Assembly (NCBI GenBank): GCA_010909165.1
Contig: VJWM01000116.1
Coordinates: forward strand, 496,001 to 560,000
DNA from: Anthoceros angustus
Lineage: Eukaryota > Streptophyta > Anthocerotopsida > Anthocerotales > Anthocerotaceae
Direction: 5' to 3'
DNA length: 64,000 nt
Part shown: positions 1-10,223 of the stretch, piece by piece
Numbering within the stretch: position 1 is the first letter of the stretch
How the letters are laid out: every line of letters starts with the position of its first letter
The notes under the pieces: generated by a model
Databases searched by the model: none
Seen by the model: only the letters and a program-made list of their open reading frames with translations
Told to the model about the DNA's origin: nothing
Translations under genes and position numbers: made by a program

Positions 1-2265
1 ATGTAGAGCACTAAGCTTGTTTTAGTATGGCTGTTGATATGCTGGTAAACCCTAAGCAGTTAAACTTCAAAGCTTTTATGTATCTCTGTCATATCAGTCC
101 CATGACAGGAATTCCATCTTTAGTAGGATTTAATATTTTCTTTTCTTCTAATCTGCTCTCCAAGTGGTTGACGTGGGTTCAATTCTAGTCTATGGCATGT
201 TGATGTGGTGCCCTCTATGTGGCCGACGCGTGTTCGATTCCGTGTAGGCCACGTGGAGAATGCCAGTTACAGGCATACAACAATGAGTAAGACAAGTTTA
301 TGATTTCTTTTCCTTATCAACCCAAGATCATAAGAATATCATGGCTATATAATTAAACCATATGGAGGCAAAGATCATAAGAACATCTTTACTATATAAT
401 CAAACCGTCCGGAGGTTTGGGAGATGCCAGTTAGAGCTATGCAACAATGAGTAAGGAAACTCTATGTTTTGTTTTTTGCTTTTCAAGCATAGAATATAAC
501 AAAGAAACATCATGGCTTTCCTAGGACAGAAAAAATTCCATCCAAGTGGATTATAAAAGACTTCTTCCTCTTCTTTTATATAATAAAAATAAGAATATTC
601 TCCCAAAACCATTTAGAACATGAAAGTCACATAGTCACATTGATATCCTCCTTCGAATCCTCATCAATGGCCGTCCTCATCAATGGCCGCCAGGGTTGTA
701 AAATAGTCATGGTGTACTCGCGAGCAAAGTCAAGAGCAACTCACAAGCAACTCTTGAAGGGGTTCTTTTTAGGACGGCAGAGCAGAGTCCCAGCGTACTC
801 TAGAATGACTCCTTTTAGTATGGAAACGACATAAGTGATGCAGCCTCGACAACCTTAGCAATTAGTGGCATATAGGCCATTCAATCTAGGCATATGCCTA
901 GTTAGGACATAGTAGGAGATGCGTTAGGTGACTTTAACCACGGAGTTTAGTTGCTCTTTGTTTGGGCCTCTTTTGTCCTCCGGTAGATGGGCTGACCCCA
1001 CCCCTATGAAGTACACAATTCCTCCTGTTAGTGACGGTGACGGTTGCGTGCTGAAATGGTGGGCTCACCCCATCTCTCCTCCCTCGATGAAGTGCACAAG
1101 TCCTCCTGATTCGGACGGTTGGTGTGCGAAGACCACGTTCTTTGTCTACCCCAGCTTGTGGAACACCAGCGTACCTTCGAAGCTCTTCGATCAGCCTGGG
1201 TGTGGAATGCCCCCGGAGGATGCGCTCAGAGTATGCCAGAGGAACGCTCAAGGTCAGTGAAGTCAAAAATTTGTTTCCTTGCCGGGCCACAGGTCCCGTT
1301 CTCAGTTCAGGGCAAGCTGACGACTTTTAGACAGTTACACCCGATGCAGACTGTAAGTCCCTTTCATAATGTGACGGGAAAATACTGGGACAAGGCAATC
1401 CACATCTTCCGACAATTTCCAGATCACGATACCGGAAGATGGTTGACCAATTCCAGCTACTCCCAATCCTGACGCGACTTCTACAGGTCCAGGTCCTGCT
1501 ACTAAAACCGCGAACCCTTGCCTCCTCACAACTTGGATTCTCACCACGTTGTTTCTCATACTATTTCCACGTAATAATTGCCATCACCTGGGGAAAAGCT
1601 CCACAACCAGCTGGTCTGAATCGAGGCCAATCCACCACAACCTGAATGTTCCTCTACCTGCCCTCCAAACCAGACTGCCACTTCACTTCTAGTGGTTTGA
1701 TTTGAGATTCTCATCCAGAACAACCACTCCGCCAGTTAGGTGTTTAACAGAGCAGGCTGATAGCCAACGCACAAGCAACTTGTTGATGGACGCAACAGTG
1801 AGAACCAAGCGCATCTGAGCTGCCTGAGGAAATACAGACGGCCAAACCGCACGTCCAGAGCCAGAGGTAAAACAACCAAGCTGCGTGCTTTCAAACAGCA
1901 AGGACCTGACCTGAAGTTCTAATAAAGGGATAAACTAAGCATCATAAGAAAACTACATAACGGTAGAGCACGCCAGTACACAAACCCACAACAAAATTGA
2001 AAAGACTAAGGAAAGAAATCCGACAACCTCAAGCAAAGGGAGCCCATTAGTTTGCTCACACATACAAGCAGCTCATGAAGCAGTGGCTGAGGGAACAGTG
2101 CCCCGAACAAGCTTGTATGTAACAGAACCTTAGTGCTTATTTGGCCTTGATTGCCCTGCAAAACCGTCATACAGCACCACTCAATTCATAAACCAGCCTT
2201 AACAGACCACTTTCCGGAATAGAAAAAAACGTTCTGCACACTATGAAGTCCACCAAATAAATAAC
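1..2265. other. Intergenic, no gene recognised
   Basis: I see no credible coding region here; the open frames are short and look like chance. An imperfect duplication is visible: a block with 'caacaatgagtaag' near 281-294 recurs near 444-457 with similar flanks. A second short tandem duplication at about 990-1130 repeats 'gaagt(a/g)cacaa' and 'tcctcctg' motifs. The last few hundred bases probably include the 3' UTR of the SR45 gene on the minus strand. Confidence 0.5.
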
Positions 2266-5142
2266 TCACGGGCTGGTCTTTGCTGGAGATAAAGAGCTGC
2301 TGCTTCTACCGTGGCTGCTGCTGCCACTAACGGCCCTGATGCAGGTTACACATGATATAACATCGGATCATTGCCAAGGACTGGATAGAGAAAATAGTAA
2401 AACACATCGAATGCATATCGCCATACTTCTTTGGACTCCGGCTCTTGGATGGCTTTTTAGCCACGCGAGGAGGTGATCGCTGCCACCAAAGACCAAATTA
2501 GAATCCTGCAGCAAATTGTGCATTGCAAAACAAACCAAAAAATATGAAGTATAAAGCTGTCCAAGACCATAAAACACACCTTCTTAGGTGCACCAGGGGA
2601 CTCTGAAGAGTAGGAACTTGATCTTCCACGCCTCCCTAAAGGTGACCGGGCCCTGCTGACAGAGCACACATATTCCCAAGTGCTCATGACCCAAATGTTC
2701 CAGTTTGTTCAACTGATGCCACCCATAGATCAAAAGTCTACCTCCGAGGGGCTGAACGAGAGCGAGACCGTGACCGAACAGGCCTCCGTGGTGGTGGGGA
2801 CCTGGTGCGCCGACGAGCAGGCGGAGATGATCTCCTGGGTGGAGTTCGACCACGTCTAAGTGGAGGTGGAGATCTGTGTAAATATCAGCAGTGAAGCACA
2901 CTTGTCATGAATTTTATGACAAGAAACTCAGAAGACAATGGAGTGGATCCATCCACTTGAGCAGCAAAATACTACCTGCGTCTGTAAGAGACTGGAGACC
3001 GAGGACGGCCCATAGGACTTCCCCTCACTCTCCTTGGTGGGGACCTGTGGCTGAAAACAACCACAAGGCATCATGAGAACAGAAGTGATAGAACTTGTAC
3101 ACCCAAAAACCATACTAAAGAGGATGTGACATGAACCTTGGAGGTGACCGGCGCCTTCTTCGGAAAGGAGAAGGTGACCGTCTCCTGGGAGGTGATGAAA
3201 CTGGTGGGCGACGTCGAGGAGACTCTCCAGGTCTCCTCCTCGGGGATAATGACCTCTTTCGTGGTGGCGGTGACCGTGATCGCCGGCGGCCTTGAGGTGG
3301 GGCTGTGGGAGAAATCAGCAAGTCTTAATAGACTGTAACACTACAAGGAAAGAAAGGCCTGGAAAAAAATGATCCAGCACTTACAGTCTCTTCGGTGTGG
3401 AATGACATCCTTCACCACATCCCTAGGAATGTTTTCACGAAGGCCTTCTTTCTTCAGGGGGGGTGAAACGGCTCGCTGAGGAGACTGCTTCTTCCGAGGC
3501 AGCAGTATGAACTGTGCAGTTACAAGATTTCCATCTATTTGGCCCTGCAATTAGAAGCAGTCTCTAGCACTTTAGCACGTTTCTAGCACTTATTTCAACA
3601 ACCCTGTTAGCTGTACCATGACTTGTGTTAACAGTGCCATCTTTTGATTCACTCACCCCATCCATGTGCTGTAGGGCTTTCTCAGCATCCACCCTTGTCT
3701 TGAACTCTACATACCCAAATCCTTTAGGGAGGTTCACCTGCAACAGAACAACTAGGAAACAGGTGAGGGTTGAAGAAAAAGGAACTGGACTCAAGAAAAA
3801 GGTTCAGCAAACTTAGGATTAGCAATCTGTGGAAATGTAGACTTCTGTATAGTAGAGAAAACGAATGGCATGCATTTTCCCCGTGGAAAAAGTCCTACGG
3901 TTGTCTGGCCGCTGCTTCACAATGGAGAGAAACACATGAAGCGTCTTATATTGGCAGGGCATGGATGAGCCCTCCATGGGGAGAAAGGGATCAAACCACA
4001 CAGGCCTTAGCAAACTAAGACTGAGATTAGCAATCCAGTAGAAAATGTGGACTTCTGTATAGTAGAGAAAACACATGGCACGCATTTTCCCCGTGGATAA
4101 AGTCCTACGGTTGTCTGGCCGCTGCCTCAAAATGGATAAATCCACATGAAGCGTTCTATCTCGGCAGCACATGGATGAGCACTCTATTGCAAAAAAAAGT
4201 GATCAAACCACACGAGCCTTAGCCAACCACCTCCGCGTGCAAGAAGGAAAAGGCCTTACCGCCCGATCCATAGCAAGCTCGACGTTCACGATGTCCCCAT
4301 AGTTGCCTGCAGGGATTCAACCATGTATTAGTATGATAGATGCCATTTGAACCTCTGCTGCCAATTGCACAACAGCAATGCCCCTGCTCTCTGCCTCGCC
4401 TAGGGTTCAAGACCTACCAAAGATTTCTCTCAGATGAGCCTCATTCACATTGCGCGTCAGGCAGCCAATGTACAGAACCGTAGACTCAGGAGTAGGAGTT
4501 CTTTGCTTCCTGTCAAGAATCAGAGCTGCCGGTTGAAACAAGGAAACCGAACTTGAACAGACAAAAACTGAGCACATCGGTGGCAGCCAGGGTGAAAGCA
4601 GGACATGCAAGCCAGCATCGAACAAGCATAATATCCGGTCTCTACTTCGCTGGTGAAGGCTTTCTCGGAGGAGGAGAGCCAGAATGAGGCTTCTTCACAG
4701 CAGCAGAAGCGGCTCCCGTCCTACATTGCCGAGCATCGCGTCACAACGAGCACGACAAACAATTGGTGGCCAGAACCACAACATGGCAACAAAAAGCAGG
4801 GACCTGAGCCTCCCCCCGACGCCCAAGAAGCAAAACAACTGCCAATACTCATCCCGCAAGCAACCGTCCACAATTCACACCAATCGACAGGAATACCACC
4901 AAGCAAGAAGGCAATGCAAATACAGCTGCAAAGCAACGGGAAGCAGAGAGTGGTGCGGCGTACCCCTTCTTGGAAGGAGGGGAGCGGGACCGGGAGCTGC
5001 CGCTGTCGGAGGAGGCGCTGGAGGAGAGCGACGCCGAGCGCGAGCCCGTGGCAGAGGAAGAACCCGAGTAGGAGGAGGAGCGCGACGCCGAGCCCGAGGG
5101 CGACGTGCTCTTGGCAGCTCGAGGCCCAGCCGGCTTCGCCAT
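2266..5142 (-). CDS. SR45: SR45/RNPS1-type serine/arginine-rich splicing factor
   Basis: Nuclear splicing regulator and exon-junction-complex-associated protein with one RRM flanked by two RS domains. Twelve phase-consistent exons on the minus strand: 5142-4964, 4720-4646, 4509-4418, 4306-4260, 3737-3657, 3544-3385, 3302-3137, 3044-2976, 2873-2742, 2652-2580, 2479-2427, 2326-2266, giving about 395 residues (plant SR45 is about 414). The N-terminal RS domain (residues 1-85) is Ser-rich. The RRM (about 92-170) shows RNP2-like VLYIGCLT, then NVNEAHLREIF, RNP1-like KGFGYVEF and the AMDRAVNLPKG segment typical of SR45. The C-terminal half is Arg/Ser/Pro-rich with many RRRS and SPPR repeats. The start is the ATG opening MAKPAG, as in plant SR45 (MAKP). 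Two introns end in closely spaced alternative acceptors (see findings). It is head-to-head with RPS25. The family is certain; individual short C-terminal exons are less so. Confidence 0.9.
3816..4225. repeat. Tandem duplication inside SR45 intron 4
   Basis: Two imperfect copies of about 205 bp lie head-to-tail (about 3816-4020 and 4021-4225) within the intron between the exons at 4260-4306 and 3657-3737. Both contain 'tcctacggttgtctggccgc' and the stretch 'acttctgtatagtagagaaa'. They differ by point changes and a few indels. An open minus-strand frame runs through both copies, but it matches nothing I know and is probably chance. No transposon ends are visible. Confidence 0.75.
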
Positions 5143-5454
5143 GGCCGGTGCGGCTGCTGCCCGCGCTGTGCTCGCTCTCGAATGATTGCGCTCTAAACCC
5201 TCTTTTTACGAAAGTCGGTTTCGAGATAGCATGTTTTGAATAGGTAGGTCGTTCTCATTATAGGTAGGTAGATCAGTAGTCCTTCCAAAGACCTACGTTG
5301 GCCTATATATGTGCTGCCTGATTTCGGATAGGCAATCCATCAGTTTAGGGTTTTTCGCGAGGGCTATAGGTTTGCTCTTGCAACTTGTTCGTCCTTCTCT
5401 TCAGTCCTCACCCTGCAGTAGCGCCGCGTGTTTCTACGGCGGAGCGTGAGCGCC
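5143..5454. promoter_or_regulatory. Shared SR45/RPS25 head-to-head promoter region
   Basis: Only 312 bp separate the two start codons. On the RPS25 side a TATA motif (TATATAT, 5304-5310) lies about 145 bp upstream of the ATG. A telo-box in reverse orientation (TTAGGGTTT, 5345-5353) and a forward TAAACCC (5194-5200) are present. Telo-boxes are known to be enriched in promoters of plant ribosomal-protein and translation genes. The SR45-proximal part lies within or next to its 5' UTR. Sharing of control elements is inferred from the spacing alone. Confidence 0.65.
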
Positions 5455-6257
5455 ATGGTGCGATTTTCTCCTGCCTGTTGCGTGTTGTTGCCGTGGAGAT
5501 TCCGGTGGGGCTTGTTGTAATTGACAAGGTGCTGGCTCTGCTGTTGTTGTGCAGGCTCCGAAGAAGGAGAAAGCAGCCCCTGCGGCCAAGCCAGCCAAGA
5601 GCGGAGGCGGTGGGAAGCAAAAGAAGAAGGTATTGTGGCCTTCTTTCTGCGACCCGCTGTCGGTCGCTGGCCCGGGGTTTTGAGCTGATAGAAAGCGGAT
5701 TGTGTGGCAGAAATGGAGTAAGGGAAAGCAAAAGGAGAAGGTGAACAACATGGTCCTTTTCGACCAGGCTACCTTTGACAAGCTTCTCTCGGAGGTTCCG
5801 AAGTACAAGCTGATCACGCCGTCTGTGTTGTCTGATCGTCTCAGGGTAAGTGGTTTTCTCGCCGTGAGGATCGGGTTTGAAGCAGTGCCGTATCTTTTTT
5901 CTCTTCTCAGCGTCCAAGCTTGATTCTTTGGCTCTGATTACTTGGTGCACCGTAGCCGATGATGATGTTAAAATCCGAAAACATCTGAATTCCGTGATTA
6001 TGAAAATTATCACCATCTTTCGACTGAGGCTACGGTGCAGCTTTCTGAGGCGTGTGCAGTAGGCTTGCAGTTTCCATGATTGTCTACGGGGTGTACTGGA
6101 TAAGTTGTTTAATCCGCCCTGCTTGTTCTGGATGTGTGATCAGATAACTGGCTCGCTGGCCCGGAAGGCGATCAAGGAGTTGATTAGTAGGGGCACTATT
6201 AGGGTGGTCGCCGCTCATGCGAACCAGCAAATCTACACGCGGGCAACCAACACATAG
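5455..6257 (+). CDS. RPS25: 40S ribosomal protein S25 (eS25)
   Basis: Small-subunit ribosomal protein eS25. Four coding exons: 5455-5457 (the ATG alone), 5555-5629, 5711-5845 and 6144-6257, giving 108 residues, the normal plant length. The sequence has the basic Ala/Lys N-terminus ([13 protein letters not shown]), [18 protein letters not shown], the TPSVLSDRL segment and the C-terminal QQ/NQ-IYTRA motif, all diagnostic. The first intron follows the start codon directly. The last intron (5846-6143) hosts a box C/D snoRNA. Telo-box and TATA motifs upstream fit the usual control of ribosomal-protein genes. The gene is convergent with the CBM48 gene, whose stop codon is about 240 bp downstream. 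No sign of decay. Confidence 0.96.
5946..6039 (+). ncRNA. Intronic box C/D snoRNA, U51/snR39-like (25S rRNA guide)
   Basis: This lies in intron 3 of RPS25. A perfect 12-bp terminal stem (5946-5957 with 6028-6039) encloses box C ATGATGA (5959-5965), a D' box CTGA (5985-5988), a C'-like GTGATTA (5994-6000) and box D CTGA (6024-6027). The 13 nt at 6010-6022 upstream of box D are complementary to the conserved 25S/28S rRNA stretch CGAAAGATGGTGA. Counting five nucleotides from box D points to the second A of CGAAAG. From memory this is the site methylated by yeast snR39/snR59 and vertebrate U51 (yeast 25S Am807). The mature RNA probably spans about 5954-6031. Placement in a ribosomal-protein intron is typical of many eukaryotes. 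The D' guide target was not identified. Confidence 0.85.
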
Positions 6258-6493
6258 CGTGTCCACGCTCTTTTTGTAGCATCGAGTTGTGAATTTGAGG
6301 ATGTTTGATTATGGAGAGCGTCTGGCGACTGGGAAAGCTCTCTCCGATGCAGTCGAGTATTACGTTGTTCAACTCACCAGTGCTTCTTTGGAGGGGTGTG
6401 CCAATTGTGTGTCAGCTTTCTAGGTCCAGAACGTCTAAAGATACTTCCTTTGTACTGTAGCTCTCATCAGAGAGCCCTAACGGCGTCGAATTT

Positions 6494-8098
6494 CTAGTTT
6501 ACAGACAGAATCTTCTGGGCGAACAGACGCTTTTTGATCCAGAAAACTACTAGGTCGGGGGTGAACTTCTTCTCGTCGATCAGAAAGGGTTCTACAGTGC
6601 TTGGTGTATTCCCGTAGGAGGCGAAAGCGAACCCTCGCGAACCTGAGTGATCAACCCCCGAGACATCAAGGGTTGAGCTATGCACAGACACACAAAGCAC
6701 ATGCCTCCACAGAACAAGCACAATCCCATACCTTCGAATTTTCCGTCCGGAAATAGAGCCCAAAAGGCATATGGCACACCATTCTTGATGAAGTTTCCTT
6801 GCAACTGTAGAACGACATGTGTCAGTACGCTTCCAAATTTCCATACACAGTCACAAATACCGGATTCGAAATAATTACAAACCTGGTTGTCTTGGAAAAC
6901 GAGTTTAATGTCGGTCAAGTCCTGCTCAGCCTCAAACGTTTTCTCCAGAGCCGGGATGACGTCCTCGACAATGCTGGTGGCGAAAGGTTTGGCCGCTGCC
7001 TTCTTGGGAGCCACTTTGCCGACTGCTGGTTTAGGCGCCGGAGCAGGCGGTGCAGAAGCAGCGGCAGCAGGAGCAGCAGCAGAGGCAGCAGCAGGAGCAG
7101 CGGGAGCAGGAGGACGAGGAGGTTCTACTGCAGCAGTAGTGTTTGCTTCAGTAGCAGGGATAGCAGGGGGAGGAGGAACTGCGGGCTCCGCAGCTGAGGC
7201 TGTCCCTCCAGGAGCAGCTTGCAATGCTGTTGCTGATGCGGATTCCGCTGTGACTGCAACCTGCGGGCTAGCTCTGCCGACACCGTCCTGCTGCGGCACT
7301 GCAGCCGTCCCTGCCGCGCCTGCCTCTGTGGCCCCGACGTCTGTGAGGATGCAAAAGGTGAGGCGCGACATCACTCTGTGTAGTCTACCGTGTGCACGCT
7401 CATCAAGGTGCAAGCCGCAGCATTTGCATTGGATAGGAGCTACCTCCGACCGTGATCTCATTGTTGTAACCACCTCTGTCGTCGTGCACAATTGGAAGAG
7501 CAGGAGAATGCCGCCATTTCTCGTCCACAATGAACTTGATCTGATACTTCCCGGGAGCCAGGTTCTGCATCCAAGCAAGCCACATGAAACAATTAATCCT
7601 GACTTCCCCGTCCAAACAAAGTGAATCTGATGCGATTGCAACAAAACAGGAGCTCGCCTGCGTGAGCGTAAAGCCTCCACTTGCGTTTTTGTTGAGCGGC
7701 AATCTGGTTTCCCAATTGAGGTAGTCTGCGGTGATGTAGACGTCGTCGCCCTCCCCGTCCCAGGCGATGACAACCTCCTCTAGCCTCGCCGCTGCCCCAG
7801 ATCCCATCACAAAGCCTCAGCGACATGTGATTCAAACAAAACAAAACGCAATCCTCTAGCAGCAGCAACACTCACCAGTAGCGAGCTCCGCTTCCGGCGA
7901 GGCAACGCTGCGGGCAAATCCCGGAACCTTCCCGGACAAGGATGCATGTTGCCTGGAGGACACCAGCTCCGGCTGCTGGCGGCGTCTGGCAGAGAAGAAG
8001 GCAGACACGCAAGCGCCATGCGAGAGAGGCAAGGCCTGCTGATGCTGGCCTCGCCACGCCTGCGGCAGCGACAACGCAGCGCCTCTCAATGCCGCCAT
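6494..8098 (-). CDS. Plastid-type CBM48 (AMPK-beta-like) protein with a conserved C-terminal domain
   Basis: Six exons on the minus strand: 8098-7876, 7791-7658, 7564-7444, 7340-6883, 6804-6732, 6642-6494, giving about 385 residues. The first 60 or so are Ala/Arg/Ser-rich with few acidic residues, resembling a chloroplast transit peptide (inference). Residues about 75-160 form a CBM48/AMPK1-CBM glycogen-binding-like fold: VVIAWDGEGDDVYITADYLNW, then LAPGKYQIKFIVDEKWRHSP and DDRGGYNN. A long Ala/Pro linker follows (about 165-280). The C-terminal 100 residues contain LQGNFIKNGVPYAFWALFPD and STVEPFLIDEKK, a block I believe is conserved in plant proteins of unknown function but cannot name. A role in starch or glucan binding is a reasonable guess only. 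Intron 2 appears to start with GC rather than GT. Confidence 0.8.
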
Positions 8099-8821
8099 GG
8101 CATTCCCCGCGCCCGAGCAACGCAAAACAGAAGCCGAGCAAAAGCAGCGGAATAGCTCCACCGTCAGAACTGGATGAGGCGCCAACGCGCGGCTTGCACA
8201 GTGGTAATCAGTGGGCCGATACACGTGACCCGTATTCGAACACACGCTCGCACTGGAAGCAGAAAGATAAGTATGGACTCATCAGGTGCTGATCACACAG
8301 CCCGCGGGCCACTCACTTTATTGAAGAGCAAAAAATAAGATTCCAAGACGGTCAATGAACATGGAGGCGGGACATCAGGCCTCTCGTAATGTCGATCACC
8401 GGGCGGCGGTGCGAAGGCCGCGAGAGCAGCATGCTCGCCTGTCAAGTACTGTGCCCATCAGCCCAGTCCTGAGAAAGGCACGTTGAAGCAACATTTAAGT
8501 ACCAAGTATCCATGTGCTTCAGCTGCACGCCCCTAGTACAAACATGCCTTGACCGGTTCTTGGGAGCTCCCAGGATTACCTTGCTCGTCCGAATCCGTGG
8601 TGGATGTCATGAGCACTCGGCTCTTGGGCGTTCGCAACCCACCACTCGCTCCTCCAGACGCGTTCAAGTGGTATCTAGATCTGCAATTCGTGAAACAAAC
8701 AACTTAGTGTAGGATCCACAGCTGAATTGGAGACAAAATATGTGCGGAGGGTTAAAAGCCAGACCCTATCGCAGTTCAGGCAGGCCATCAATCCTAAACT
8801 ACAAAATCATCTATAAATCAC

Positions 8822-8850
8822 CCCGTGGGGCAAGCTATCGGCCCCACGGG
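8822..8850. repeat. GC-rich perfect inverted repeat
   Basis: CCCGTGGGGC (8822-8831) and its exact complement GCCCCACGGG (8841-8850) are separated by 9 nt. It could form a stable hairpin in DNA or RNA. It is too far from either flanking coding region for a confident role. Confidence 0.7.
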
Positions 8851-9343
8851 AAGGCCCACTAAATGCCCAATTTAGCTGTTAACAGAAGTCAAAAACATGG
8901 TCACGGTGATGTTAAGAGTACCTGCTGTTGAAGGAATGTCAGCGTGAACAGTCAAACAGGTCATACCAATCTGCTTCACTTGGGGAGAAGTCAGATTATT
9001 ACACACCACTGCAAATATCACAGAACGCCATACCTCAGGGTGACGCACTTACTACAGGGTTACACTGACAAGGGCATACTCTACCTGGCCTGCCTGCTCA
9101 CGCAATAAGTCACCACAACCTCCAGTTGCATCCTTGCTGACAGCAAGACAGTGCAACAAAGCTGCAACCAGTAGTCAGACTGAATTTATCTGTGCGTCCA
9201 AGGGAAAGAACGAAAGCACACAAACCGCACGCAAACCTTCTTCTGCACAGCCTGCTGAAATGTCTACTGATCACAGATGTCAGAGCCAACTTACAGTGGT
9301 AACCAAAAGAAATTCACTTTCCATGCCTGCTTGTAGAACTACT

Positions 9344-9396
9344 GGGGGTGGGGTGGGGTGGGGAGGAGGGTGGGGAGGCGGGGAGAGGCTGGGGAA
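9344..9396 (+). other. G-rich run, potential G-quadruplex
   Basis: About ten runs of three to five G in 53 bases on the plus strand, separated by one to a few bases, fit the G3+N1-7 quadruplex pattern several times over. It lies about 0.9 kb downstream of the KH gene stop codon, C-rich on that gene's sense strand. Confidence 0.7.
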
Positions 9397-10223
9397 GACA
9401 TTTACTACATCTACGGCCTACCTCAACTTACTTGCCACATAGATTGGATTGTAACAACGAGGTTAGCGGCAAGTGCAAAACCAACAATCAGGAAAGCCAA
9501 CAACCAACAATCCTAACTCATGCAAAGGGGTCATTAACTACCATCTCCATTACACAGGAACCACAGGCTACGAGAGGCCGAAGATATCTGCTCACCTTAC
9601 TGTACAGACATACACAACTTCCACAGATTAATATCAGCAAAACCCTGAGCAAAATCTTTAGGACCAACACGTACAAAGCCCAAACGTCTCAACCTTCGCC
9701 TCATGAACCTCTTGGAGATTTAAAATCAGTGCTAGACAATACTATACCTGAGACCCACAGAGAACCACAAGATGAACACAAGCTTACACGATGCGCGGAT
9801 TCAAGACACTGAAGTCAGTTTACTCATCTTTCAGCTACAAGCCTGCCCTTTGCGGAACAAAGGGAAAGTCAGCTTAGCACGTTACACAGTTATTGGAAAG
9901 GATCAGCTACAGTACAGTGTCAGCTCTCTGAAGTCAAGTTGACCTATCTAGCTACAAACTTCTGAGATCACTAACAACTAACTAGTCAACAAGCACAAAA
10001 CATTAGTCAAAATTTACTACAGCTACTAAATTAGTGAATGACTGCACCTTCTTTAGCTCGCACAAGCTCCTGCTGTATACATACTTTGCCAAAAACCTTG
10101 CCAAAACCATCGTTGGAACTACAGGCACCACCGCATCCATCGATGTTCATGTAGCATGTTCCACGAATGCTTCCATGAACGCAACAGGTGCGGACGGACA
10201 TGACAACTACCCAGTTATCTTGA

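Larger units (their letters stand above)
8099..10223. other. Intergenic: CBM48 upstream region and KH-gene 3' flank
   Basis: No gene recognised. It should contain the CBM48 promoter (near 8100-8400) and the 3' UTR of the KH gene (just below 10224). Visible landmarks are a perfect 10-bp palindrome (8822-8831 with 8841-8850) and a strongly G-rich stretch at 9344-9396. Short open frames here have no recognisable similarity. Confidence 0.5.

Noticed and set aside
170-245. Two tRNA B-box-like strings (gggttcaattc and gtgttcgattcc)
   Set aside because: No matching A box at proper distance and no cloverleaf could be folded; at most a SINE remnant.
934-1290. Overlapping open frames of 110-118 codons on both strands
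   Set aside because: Low-complexity duplication with no recognisable motif and no codon signal; likely chance.
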